Assembly: GCA_039545295.1 (NCBI GenBank)
Contig: BCIK01000007.1
Location: 813,835 to 877,834 of the forward strand
Direction of reading: 5' to 3'
Length of the DNA: 64,000 bases
From: Udeniomyces pyricola
Taxonomy: Eukaryota; Basidiomycota; Tremellomycetes; Cystofilobasidiales; Mrakiaceae
Shown: piece after piece, positions 46,094 through 57,288 of the stretch
Numbering within the stretch: the stretch's first letter is position 1
Layout of the letters: the number at the start of each line of letters is the position of its first letter
Position numbers and translations under genes: made by a program
Notes under the pieces: generated by a model
Seen by the model: the letters and a program-made list of their open reading frames with translations, nothing else
What the model was told of the DNA's origin: nothing
Database searches by the model: none

Positions 46094-47702
46094 ATGGGCG
46101 GTCAGCTCTCCAAGGCGCTCGGTACGCGTTGAGACTCTTCCCTGATCCTGCCGCTCTCGGGCCTCGCGTTCTTTCCCGTTTGCTTACTTCCCTCCTTGCG
46201 TTTCATCTATCCATCCCCTTGCACGCTCCTTCGATCTTTGTATCCATGGTCTCTTCTTGCTATTGCACTCTTAGGCAAGATCTTTGGTAACAAAGAGATG
46301 CGAATTCTCATGCTCGGACTTGATGCCGCAGGCAAGACCAGTCAGTCCGATCGATCATTCGTCCTTCCCTCTTCTCTTTCTCTCATAGTTTCCTCTCCTT
46401 TCATCTCTCCCGATTTCATCTTTACCTCTGAAACTCTCAGATACGACTCCTGCTCTTTGACAATCACTAACACCTGGTTCTCCAATCAATCTCTACGTCG
46501 TTTGCTTGTGATCCGCTGCTTGTCGTTTGCCGCTCGCTCCCTTCCAGCCATCCTTTACAAGCTCAAGCTCAACCAAAGTGTCACCACCATTCCGACAGTC
46601 GGCTTCAATGTCGAAACCGTCACCTACAAGCAGGTCAAATTCAACGTTTGGGATGTCGGAGGTCAGGACAAGATTCGACCCCTCTGGAGGCATTACTACA
46701 CAGGTACTCAGGTCAGTCGGAGTCGTGGACGATTCAAACAAGGTGGAGCCGTTCGAGATTGGCTCAAACGCGATGGAGACTAGACGACGGGGCCCTGCAT
46801 CTGTCGAGCATCAAGACCGACGCATACATCCTTTACATCATCGAAATCAGCGGTGTTCCTCACTCCAAAGACTCGTCTTGTCGATGGAAGATGACACGCC
46901 AACGCAAGCGGCAAGCGGTCAGATCGCGACGCGGACGGGCACGGCTCGCTTGGCTCTCCTTCCCCTTCTGCCCCAAAGTGGCATCCAATCGACTGCGGTC
47001 TCGTCTCCCGATTCAGAAAGTCATACTCACGCGATCCCCGTGTTTTTTTGTTTTTTTTTTCGACGCTGAATTCTCTTCTCAGGGTCTCATCTTTGTCATC
47101 GACTCGGGCGATCGCCAAAGGATCGACGAGGCGCGGTCGGAGCTCGAGCGAATCCTGGCCGATAGGGAGATGAAGGATTGTTTGCTCCTGGTGTTTGCGA
47201 ACAAACAGGATCTTCCAGGAGGTGAGTTTTTTTATCCTAGTTCTCTGGAGAACAAGGGGCAGTAAGATACGAAGAAGGGGTCGAGAAGGAGATTGAGGAT
47301 GTGATCTTACGCGTGGGCGGATTTTGAGCGAATGAGATGAAGACTGCGTTGCGCCGGGGGGGGGGGGGGNNGNGNNGTCAATCTATTGCAGACTAACTGG
47401 TTCGTTCTGGCCACTGATCATTGCCTTACTCCCCATACTTTTTAATCAGCCATGTCGCCTGCGGAAGTCACAGAAAAGCTCAGCCTGCACAAGATGAAGG
47501 AGAGGAGCTGGTATGTCCACCCGAGGTAAGTCGCGCCACGTCCTCTCTTTGTTCGCGCTCTGAAGCATCGTTTGCTTGACAAGTCTCGTACTGACTCTTA
47601 GTCACTCACAATGGCACTTTCCACATCAGCTGTGCGACGACTGGGGAGGGACTCTTTGAGGGTTTACAATGGCTCAGTCAGAACGTCAAGTCGAAGCCAT
47701 AA
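46094..47702 (+). CDS. ARF6: ADP-ribosylation factor, ARF6-like small GTPase
   Basis: GTPase that recruits coats and effectors at the plasma membrane and endosomes; 181 residues. Exons: 46094-46121, 46275-46340, 46548-46711, 47083-47221, 47450-47525, 47630-47702. Gly2 is available for myristoylation. The G motifs are GLDAAGKT (24-31), [10 protein letters not shown] (switch 1), WDVGGQ (66-71), NKQD (126-129) and SCAT (158-161). The core from [10 protein letters not shown] to HYYTGTQ is almost identical to animal ARF6 rather than ARF1. The N terminus is a few residues longer than in ARF6. Intron 4 carries a G run and six ambiguous bases (47370-47376), outside coding sequence. Junction phases all agree. 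Confidence 0.93.
47370..47376. other. Ambiguous bases in intron 4 of the ARF6-like gene
   Basis: Scattered N follow a G homopolymer of about 13, showing unresolved sequence. The coding sequence is unaffected. Confidence 0.9.
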
Positions 47703-49004
47703 AATGGTCCACGCCTCCCCCCCCCCCCATCCTTCCCCTCCATCCTCTCGTCTCTCTTTGGCCTTCCTGTGGCTGCCGTCTACTCCTGCCCCATATCCAG
47801 CTCCCTCCCACCTTCCGCTTTGCTTCCCGCACAACGTCTGTCCTTTGCTTCTGCTCGGAGAGATGACAGATAAGCAAAGGTATGCGAGGGAACTGTACTC
47901 CATCCCCTCGCCTCCTGATGATTTCATGGCTCATTCGCCTCTCCTCTCCTACCTAGTAACAAGCAACCATAGTTAGTGTGACTTTCTTGTTTGTTTTCAA
48001 TTTTTTCTTTTAGCCACAGAAATCGAGAGAATACCAAACTGATGTTTGACCTTGCACTCTCTGTATCAGATCAAAAAGTCCCTGTCCGTTGACGGCGAGA
48101 CTTTTCTTTCTCCCTCAATTTCTCTCCCCTTCAGTTGACACCCCTTTTTCGTTTTCTCTCTCTTCCTCGCACGCCATCGCTCTCTCCGCCCTGTGTCTCT
48201 CTGCTCTAGTCTCCTCGCATATACTTTGGTCTCGTTTACATCCCTCTTTCTGTCCTTCGTTCTTTTTCTTTTCCTTTTCCTTTTACTTCAATTACTACGC
48301 GTTCGTACTTTGCTTTGATTCCATGGTGGCGATATACCCCCATTCAATCCCTCTCGTCTCGGCCCTTCTTCAGCTTGCAGGTCCAGCTTGCAGGTTGGGT
48401 TCCCTGCGTGTGCACGCGTGTTGTGTTATCGGGCGCGTCCGCAGCTGAAGAAGACACACGTGATGGTACCGACCAGTGAGCTTGTGCGACTCACCAATGT
48501 AGCTGAAGCACTAATCCGGGGCGAGGGCAAGTCGTGTATGACGAGCGAACAAGGATAACTCATGAACCAATTCGAAAAGGGGTACGCGGAATATCAGCAT
48601 TTGAGTTGCAACGCACACAATCTTGCATGTGGATATCGGCTGCAAAGCGCATTCGCCTTCGTCTCAGGCCGTCCAGCTCGTGGCTCGTGCCCCGATAATC
48701 CAGTATCGACTTCTCCCTCGAGAGTCGTCATCGCAGCGCCCGAGTATATCCCCATCAGCCCCTCTTAAACTAAGATCGGTAGCGAGGCAGAGATATAAGG
48801 ACCAACGAGCACCTTTTATTAACGTAACGAGCGAGCAATATATCATATCAAGTGCCATTTCGATCGAACGCGCGCGTCAGTTTCGTGGTCGTGCACGCTT
48901 CGGATCAGCGCGCGTTTGTTTTAGACGGATCGACACAGACGTCAGAATGCCGTCTCCATCCGACCATCGCCAGCTACCTTTGTCAACTCGACACTCATCT
49001 TTCC
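47703..49004. other. Intergenic region of 1.3 kb
   Basis: This is CT-rich up to about 48350, after which composition becomes mixed. Frames are short and without fungal coding features. I see no RNA gene that I can defend. Confidence 0.4.
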
Positions 49005-51150
49005 ATGGAAAGCTCACACTCATCCCTCGGTGCACCACGCTGGCTGGCGGACCGTATCTCTACGGCTATCGACCAGTCCCAGACGGCCTTTGACCCCGAC
49101 CTCTTCACTGCCATCCTTCTCGCTCAGATCGCTGCTGGTCCTTCCGGCACCGGTAAGAACCTCATCGTCACCGTACCCTCCAGAGAAGACGCTTTGACTA
49201 AAGCTGTCGCCATGGTCTCTGTGGTGAGGACGGGATCTCTTGACAGACTGGAGCTGCGATAGTACTATCAGCGCTGTTAGCATCAGTCCCGAATGGACCC
49301 ATCCTTACCGCATATCTAATTTCGATCTGCTGGCTCTCCTTTCTTTTTCCACTCACGTTTACCTCTCAGTAGATCTGCTCCAATCTACTGGATCTACCTA
49401 CTCAGACCATCGAACTTACTCCCAACCTCTCACCCGCTCAATTCTCGCGTGACATATTCATCTCATCCGCATCGGCCTCGTCGCGCGCTCCTCCTCCCCG
49501 CAGCAGCCGCGATCCTGCCCATGCCTCGAATTTTCGCCTGCCACTTCGGTCATCTTCGACAGATGCCACCTCTCCAATATCACCTACGTCTCCTACCTCT
49601 CATTCGCAACGCCACCATCAGCAGCACCATCATCGCCATCACTCGTCACGCACAGACGCCTCGTCTATCGGCAACCCAACCACTCCCTTTTCGTCAGCGG
49701 ACCGCTCAACTTCACGCCATCAGTCTCGTGCGAATGGCATCTCAGCCCATACGACTTCTTCGACCCGCCCAATTCGTCCCATATCGGAGTTCTATGCGCC
49801 TCCTGAATCGTCGACGTCAATCGCGGCTCAGTTGCACGTACACGAACCAGATGACGCGTCCCAACCTGTGCCTACGACGATGGATCCCTTTGCAAGCCCT
49901 ACACCAGACCAGTATCACCCTATGTCATCACCGCTTTCCGATCCAATGCTATCATCAGTAACCCCGGCATCCCTTGTTCCCTCCGTATACCTTCCTCGAA
50001 TCCTCATCCTCAAGTCGCTTTCAAAGGCGTCCCATCACTTGCATCTTCACCTGGGTGAATTGCTTCGAACCCGACGACTCAGCATCCCATCACCTTCGCC
50101 CAAGCCATCTTCGCGGAAGGATGCGCGAGGAAACGAGGTGCATGACTATCAGCGAGAGCAACAGGGCCCCGGGGGATTGCCTGAGGGTGCGTGGAACTTG
50201 CCTAGTGGCTTTTCGGTCATTTGGGTCGTCGAGGAGGACGAGCTCCAAGGCGGTGCGGGCATCAGTCACGGGAGAGGAGTCCCTTGTTGGCTTGTGAGTC
50301 CTGAGCGTTTTGTAATAAATTAAATCGCACACCAAGCGTAGTGCAAGCTTTATGTCATTGGGACATCACTCGCTGATCTGTTTCTTCATCTTATGCACTT
50401 CCCGCTCTACCTCTATGATTCATCTGTCCGTCCGTCTCTAGATTGATTTCTTCGCGCTCTCGTGGGACATTCCATTGCCGTTTCCGCCTGAAGCAGATTA
50501 CGAGTTCCTTCCGCCGCTGAAACGAGCGTCCCATTTCCCGTCCTCGGTGAGTGTTCAACCCTTGTTATCTCCAGATCGTTGTGCTTGTCTTTACCCATTG
50601 TTCCGGTGTCATCCTCTGAAACCTCATTTTTGCATAGGAACTCGCATGTTTATCCAAGACTCTGCATTCTAGCATCTACATCGCCCCTACACTTAAAACC
50701 TATATTGCCGATCTCGTTTCTGCTACGCTTCATCATCCACATCTTGCCGCTCATATCACTCCTCGGACTCGGACGGACCTTGTCGACCTCACTCGAGCAG
50801 CCCGACTGCTGTTTCGGCCGTTTGATGTGCCACCTGACGTGGTCGGCGATGGTGGTGGAAGTGGAAGGGACAAGATTTGGGCGACTCCGGACGATGTGAG
50901 GAGAGTGTTAGTTGGGTGCTTGAAGCATCGCGTTGGGTTGAGAGGCGCCCGTTCGGGTGGAGTGATGGGAAGAAGAGCTAGAGGGGAGATCATGGGTGTG
51001 TTGAATCGAGTGAGAGTCGATGTGACCCGCCACGGGGCCGGTAGAGGGAGCGCGATGGTCGAGAGAGTGCCGGAGGAGGAAGCGGAGGGGGAAGGCTGGG
51101 AGAGACTGGAGGCGGAGAGGGTTCTCCTGGAGATCCTGGAGACGGTTTGA
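49005..51150 (+). CDS. Fungal MoxR/ChlI-like protein with altered P-loop
   Basis: Predicted protein of 585 residues resembling poorly studied fungal proteins with similarity to magnesium-chelatase/MoxR AAA+ ATPases. Exons: 49005-49223, 49373-50293, 50442-50546, 50638-51150. Near the N terminus is a P-loop-like GPSGTGKN followed by LIVTVPSREDA; the usual Ser/Thr after the Lys is replaced by Asn. A long Ser/His/Pro-rich insert (about residues 95-260) follows. The recognisable part comes next: PSVYLPRILILKSLSKAS, then FSVIWVVEEDE and DFFALSWDIPLPFPP, and a helical lid-like C terminus (YIAPTLKTYIADLVSATLHH, then TPDDVRRVLVGCLKHRV). Walker B and sensor motifs are not evident, so ATPase activity is doubtful. 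The role is unknown. Confidence 0.7.
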
Positions 51151-51540
51151 GATCGAGCCAGGCAAATATCCGCACGGATGACTATGATGAAGAATGAGCA
51201 TTTTCGAGGCTGATAAACATGAATGTGTTGAGGAAATTCCTGCTGCGAAACCAGAGCATCATTGCGTGGCAACTCAAGTATTCGAGTGCTCAAGTACTCA
51301 AAGAACTGCACGCGCGCCGCGGTCACATCACGTGTCGAATAGGACGCGTTCGACTTTGGCTCTTCCCCTCTCTCATCTGGACCCGTGAACGCTGAACCTA
51401 TACCTTCCATCAGCTCTAGAATTTGGCACCCTCGATTCTGCTCGCCTCATTCTCAACTTCACGCCCAGTCTTGGCTACCTACGACGCCTAAAAACCCTAC
51501 ATCCTCCATCTTGCTTCCCCAATTGTGTCCAGCAAACGCC
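51151..51540. other. Intergenic region
   Basis: This carries the 3' end of the MoxR-like gene and the promoter of the proteasome chaperone gene. A short ATTCGAGTGCTCAAGTACTC near-palindrome is seen at about 51281-51300. Nothing else. Confidence 0.4.
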
Positions 51541-52357
51541 ATGTCGTCCCTGATTTCGACCGAGACGCACCTTCTGCCACCTCTATCTCCAACAGCACCT
51601 TCGTTCCTTCTCCATATCACTCGTATGGAAGCTTCATACCTTCTTTGGGTGGGAACTTCGTCTTCGGCTCATGAAGTTCGCCCGACCAGCGTCAAGGTCG
51701 GCAAGGAATGGAGCGTTGGCATGCCGCCGGGCTTAAGCGTCAGTGACCGCACGTTTTGAGGTCATCCCAACTCGGCACGAGCTCCGATAGAAATCATATT
51801 CATAAGCTTTCTCGTTTAATCGTGTGCTGACTGGGCTTTCATCTGATAGGCTGGCAGACAAGCAGTTGGAACTCCCATCTTTCGCCCGTCGTCGTCAGAC
51901 CTCGCCATGTCTATGTCGGTCCGTTTGGGTGAGTTGGTTGGGCTACATCTGACAACCTTGACCCTACTGACTCTTGTATATCGTGATATTCTGAAGTCTC
52001 TCAACTCAACCATTGATGCTTTGTTATATATATCTGCATTCCCCCGTTGTTGCTTGGCCCCCTCCCATTTGTGCTCTACCGGGTTCGTGCGACACAGCTC
52101 GACGTTTCAAATCCCAAATCTTCCTTTCGCTGGACCTCCCACCATCTCTGACTGCGTCATCCGCTTCGACCGCATCGGGGGCTACGAACCCAAACGCCCA
52201 AAAGATCTTGCTTGATCTAGAGGGGAACATCGGTCGAGTGTTGAGGGCGATCGAAGCGGAGCGGGTGCAAGAAGATGAGCCGGTGGTTCAAGATGGGGTT
52301 GATAAAGGTATGGCAGTGAGAATCTCGACAGCGGGAGGGGGCGTTGAGGGACGTTGA
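51541..52357 (+). CDS. Proteasome assembly chaperone 4 (Pba4/PAC4-like)
   Basis: Small chaperone that, with Pba3/PAC3, guides assembly of the 20S proteasome alpha ring in the cytosol; 178 residues. Exons: 51541-51738, 51850-51928, 52098-52357. Family features are FLLHITRMEASYLLWVGTSS (first strands), VGMPPG, GTPIFRP, then SMSVRL joined to ARRFKSQIFLSLDL, which corresponds to the QRLARKTNKQVFVSYNL region of animal PAC4. The C-terminal extension (NPNAQKILLDLEGNIGRVLR, then an acidic tail) is longer than in animals, as in other fungi. Confidence 0.85.
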
Positions 52358-52812
52358 GAAGAAGATATGATGAAATTCTGTAGAGACGCAGGTGAAAGGT
52401 TTGATGAATCACATGAATGTACGATGAACTATAAGAAATGGAAAGGTTAGGGATGATGACGTGGACAATGGATCTGGTTCGGTCGTGTGCGACGGTTGTA
52501 GCTAGCAATGATTCGATCCGTCGGGCGCTTTCTGCGGCGGATCGATGTGTGTGTCTCTGTATGACTGTATGCGCATAGACCCCACTCCACCACGCCCACC
52601 TGACCCCATTCCCCCTTACGCCGCGTCTTGTTCTCGTGTCCGTTGTCTTGTATCGATAGTCGTTCTCCGATCCCACTCATCATCTGCCTTCTGCTCAGCT
52701 TGCCCTTCACCTTCCAATCCCCCTCGCCGATCCTCTTTCCCCTTGATAGTTCCCTTGTCGACGGCTCCATCCTTCCGTCTACCTTTCTTTCACTTCACCC
52801 TTAAACCAGTCC
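52358..52812. other. Intergenic region
   Basis: This contains the 3' end of the preceding gene and a CT-rich promoter (52640-52812) for the UbiB-family kinase gene. No further element. Confidence 0.4.
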
Positions 52813-55660
52813 ATGCCGCCCTTTCCAGCACGCCCACGACCCAAAATCGTCATCACGCCGAAACAGGCTCGCTACAACGCTCTTCCAATCTGGCGCAAGG
52901 CCCTCGTTCAAGCGAAGCAACCGCGGTGGATCGGCGCCTACGCCGCTGCTTTTTACCTCTATGACCACAACTTTCAAGAGGACGCCATCCAGAGAACTAT
53001 CAGAACTCTCTGGACGGGATTGGTCGTCACTATAGATTGTGAGTTAAGCTTCCTTTCATTCGCATGATGAATCGCTGAGCAGCTCCCGCCGTAGTCGACC
53101 CTTGTGATTGTGGATGGTCGCGGTCCGGACGCGTCAAAGGGGACCTCAACTTCCTGCCTTTCTGATCGTCTCTCAATATCTTTGTTGGGCACCTGATGAA
53201 ATTACTCTAGTCAAATGGAACTTTTCGCCCGGCAAGACTGAGCTCATCAACGATCTCCACGAGCGTACGGCCGAGCGCGTGGCTGCTCTGATCAAGAAGA
53301 ACGGAGGGCTCTACATCAAGCTCGGCCAGCAGATTGGTGAGGCCTTTGTCTTCTCCCGAAACTATCGTCGATTCATACTGTATGATCATACGACACAATA
53401 TCTCGATATTAAATACTCACCGTCAACCCACTGGATCCGATACTTTCTTCACGGACGACTCAGGCACTCAATCGGCCGTCCTTCCTGTCCCGTACCGCTC
53501 TGCCTTTACATCCTTCACCGACTCGGCCCCACATGTGCCTTATGCTCAGATCCTTCCTGTCTTCAGGGAAGAATTTGGAGGCAAAGAGCCGCACGAGATT
53601 TTCATGGAATTTGAGGAAAAGGCTTTTGCAGCGGCATCCATCGCTCAGGTTCATCGGGCAAAGACGTGGGATGGAAGAGAGATCGCTGTCAAGGTCCAAA
53701 AGGTGAGAGGGTCGACGTGCGTGGTCCAGGGATGATTGACGAAAATGGAATAGGATAGCTTACCATGCCTTCGCTTGGATTTTTTTACTGCAGCCGGCTA
53801 TTAGGAAGCAAATCGAGTGGGATCTTTGGTCATACCGAACAATGTTTGTCTCCTTTTTTCCCCTCTCATATCCTTGTAGCTGAATTCAAACTCAGACGAT
53901 TCACTTTTTCTTTTTCCCGCTTGACCTCATGGTGTGTAGGATGTACCTGATGGAAAAGGTGTTTGATGTTCCGACGTACTTTGTTGCCCAGTACGTCTCG
54001 GAACAGATGCGAAAGGAGACATCTTTCCTTATCGAAGGTACGTCGACCTACCCCCTTACGCGCCCGACTCTTCTTCGCTCTGATTCCCATACCACGCAGC
54101 ACTAATCTTCCGAGCTTCGACATTGATGCAACGCAGCCGATAACGCCCAACGAACAATCCGACACCTCGAGCAGACGCCTTCCTTGCGAGGAAAGGTCTA
54201 TATTCCCAATGTCTACCCCGAGCTCTCGACGGACCGGGTGCTGGCGATGGAGTTTGTGAACGGTGTTCGAATCGACGAGAAGCAACGCATTCTGGATTGG
54301 GGTTTCAACTTGAAGGAGACGATGGACGTTGTGCTCAACTGTTTTGCGGCTCAGATCTTTGAGTGGGGATGGGTGCGTATCTTGCTTCTACTTCTTTGGC
54401 CTCTGCTCCGTTTGAGCTTTAGCTTTCCTTTTTGGGTATGTCACCTGTCTTTCACGTTTGGCGCTCATTTGTTTACATCCTTCATCTGTGTTTGTTTGAT
54501 CTTGGGTTGCACCAATCAACAGTGTCACTGCGATCCTCATCCAGGCAACATCCTTGTTAGACCCAACCCAACCAACCCTAAAAAGCCACAAGTCGTACTT
54601 GTCGATCACGGTCTCTGTAAGTTTCCTGCCATCTCACCTCACCTATCCGATAATTCGTATGTTGTTATTCTTCCCTTCGTCCCTGTATGTTTACCCATCT
54701 CTTCGTTCTTGTTCAGACGTGCCTCTCTCCGAAAAGTTCCGCCGTGAATACTCGACGCTCTGGCGTTCGCTCTTTGTCCTCGATCTCGATACCATCCAAG
54801 CCACCGCCAAAGCTTGGGGTGTGACGTTTGACACCGACATGTTTGCCTCGGCTATTCTCCTTCGTCCGACCCGACTGAAAACTCGACGCAACCAAACCAA
54901 GACGCCCGATATCCTGGCGCGCGAGAAGATGACCGAGTACGAGCTCCAGCTGGAGATGAAGGCCAAGTTGAAGGCGATGCTTGATAATGAAAAGTTGATC
55001 CCGAGGGAACTCATCTTTTTGGTCCGCGCTCAACGGATGCTCCAATCGGCTAATCAAGCCCTTGGATCGCCGTCGAATCGAGTCAACATCACTGCTTCGG
55101 TAGGCTTCTCCCCGAGTCGTGTGATTCTTGATTTTGCCTGGTCACCAAACGGGGGTTCCTAACGTATGCTATATTGGTTACCCTTCTGGATGTTTCCAAT
55201 ATCCTTCATCTTGTCTTTACCAAGTGGGCTGCCCGAGGTTACGCTCTCACATCTCCTCTCGCGAACTGTACGGTTTCGGACGTTGGTCTTCGTCCTTGGC
55301 TCGCCCAGAAACGGGACGTCTTCCTCTTTGACTTTGCTCTCGTCCTGATCGACGTCGGCTTCTGGACCGACAAGTTGGCCGAGTGGTTTAAGCGACGTGT
55401 GTTGAGAAAGGAGGCGATGGGCTTAGAGGAGAGGCTTCAGCAGCAGTTTGAGGCCATGGCAGAGGAGAACTTGTAAGTCGGTCTCTCTCACCTTTGATCG
55501 GGCGTGATCCTTGAGGGTTTTCTTGTAACTCGCATATCGAGAGGGAGCAGGATGCTCGAGATCTTCAGACGGACTGACTGACGGATGGCGTTTTGGTGAT
55601 TTGTCTTGTTGTACTTACAGTGGTGTAGATCTCAAGGAAGCTAAAGCCTTTGCCGGATAA
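52813..55660 (+). CDS. UbiB/ABC1-family atypical kinase, ADCK1/Mcp2 type
   Basis: Predicted mitochondrial atypical kinase of 579 residues; in yeast and animals this branch (Mcp2, ADCK1) is linked to mitochondrial lipid homeostasis. Exons: 52813-53038, 53211-53336, 53464-53702, 53794-53843, 53940-54037, 54137-54372, 54523-54616, 54717-55099, 55225-55472, 55621-55660. The N terminus is basic and followed by a membrane-like segment (IRTLWTGLVVTID). The UbiB-specific KLGQ motif is at 112-115. AAASIAQVHRA is the Ala-rich loop, and IAVKVQKP carries the presumed ATP-binding Lys. Later come the catalytic CDPHPGN and the metal-binding DHG. The last two junctions give WAARGY and EENLFGVDL, both in frame. 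Confidence 0.9.
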
Positions 55661-56059
55661 AGGGTAGGGATCCCGAGGGAGATGGGAAAGAATAATCGAA
55701 TGCCCGTGAGGCATAAACTAAAACCACGAAGAGGAGCTGACTCGATGCACCACGTGATCCATTAGACCACCGGTCCGCTTTATTTAGACGAACACTTGGA
55801 TAGACATGCTTGTACCACTCTCTAGCCCAGCCTCACAGTGCAGGGTATTTCTATTCTATTTGTGTGTGTGGATTGGATTGGCTACGTATGAGGTCTCGGA
55901 TGCAGAAGGATACAGGACCTTGTGAAAAAAGAGGAACAGACTGACGATTACGGGTGTGATGCAATCTCGTGATTATGCTGATGGGACTTTCTCGCCTTTC
56001 CAATCGTTCTGACCACTAACGTCGTCATTTACTAAGCTTTTCTCCAACACCTGTACGAG
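55661..56059. other. Intergenic region with a tRNA-like fragment
   Basis: Mostly unremarkable. On the minus strand at about 55720-55778 an A-box-like TGGTCTAATGG is followed closely by a weak B-box-like sequence. The spacing is too short for a working tRNA gene, so none is called. Confidence 0.4.
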
Positions 56060-56822
56060 ATGCCATCTTCGTCCTATCGCTCTGATCCGGGGTACACGCC
56101 CCACCATGATCACGACCACGACCACGATCGTGAGCACGAGAGCGATCATTCTGCGACGACGCATCATCGTACCACTGCCATCACTACCACCACCACTACG
56201 CAGAGGACGACCAACTCGACGTCACCTGTCGATGAGGCTGACGCTGATGAGTCTAGCGCCTCAAACAATGGTCCCTCCGGCATCGTAGGACGTATCAAGG
56301 GAATGTTCGAAGTCATCCATGGTATGTCCAGTGGCATAATCAGCACGGACGATGAAGTGTGCTGTTGATCGGGGGATCATCAATCGGAGTAAACGACGTT
56401 GAGGTTCGACTGGTCTCATGATTATGATGTCATATCGATGCACGTGTTGCGTTTTCTTGACTTTTTTTTTCTTCTTCTTTTTCTTTGGGTGCATACTGTG
56501 TCAGGTATGGGCGAGAGAGTCCGAGGGGCAATCAATTCGACGACCGATTCTGCGGGAGACGCGTGAGTATGACGTTCCATCGATCTCGTCCAATTCACCT
56601 ATTTGACGAGGGCTTGTCTGATCAAAGTTGCAGCGACTCGGTATCGCGTAGAATGATGATGTACTGATGGAGTTTCTTGATAGCGTTTTGGATCGAAAGC
56701 GACGAACGTCGGGCAAGACGACGGCTGTGAAAGGGGAGGAGGAAATAAGAGAGGGAAGGCAGCTGCTGCGAGGACGACAAACGAGTGGGGCGTCATCTCA
56801 TCACGGTGGAGAGGATGCCTAA
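56060..56822 (+). CDS. Small conserved fungal protein of unknown function
   Basis: A 152-residue protein from exons 56060-56321, 56505-56562 and 56684-56822. The N terminus has an alternating His/Asp stretch (HHDHDHDHDREHESDH), then poly-Thr. The centre contains GIVGRIKGMFEVIHG joined to GMGERVRGAINSTTDSAGDA, an amphipathic segment resembling one found in many small fungal proteins (VIHGxGExxRG). The C terminus is basic and hydrophilic. The function is unknown. The last junction could differ, because another acceptor at 56633 leads quickly to a stop. Confidence 0.6.
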
Positions 56823-57288
56823 TTTACTTGTGGGTAGCTATGAGCTCATGGTGTTGGGTCGGATGATTCAGGTCGAGCGGGATGGGATCAGTGACCGGTC
56901 GAGGAGGCGATCACTGGCGTGGTGATGGTGCCGTTTAGGAATGAGGATATTCGATGTATGGCAGTACATGTTGTTTATCTTGTGCTTTTGGCAGTCAAAG
57001 TGTGTGCAAGATGGTATATGATTTGCATATTCAGCGTCAATCAAAATCAAGAGCGATGGAGGTGGATGATGATGACAATGCCAACGGAGTCCAAGAATGA
57101 TCTGATGACATAATCGTCGACCGCGGTGGACGCGCCTTGTTTTGTTGTAGAATAGAAAGGTGAGGGGGCCTGGCGATTCCCACTGCGCGCTTTGTCCTTG
57201 CAGCTGCTTTCATCTGCTCACACGCATCACCGCCGCACACGCCCTCTTTGGCCTCAGGTGGTCCTGCCCACGACCGCTTACCCAGCCC
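56823..57288. other. Intergenic region
   Basis: Carries the 3' end of the small gene and the promoter of the DUF4045/gelsolin-like gene. No gene or RNA is seen. Confidence 0.4.
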
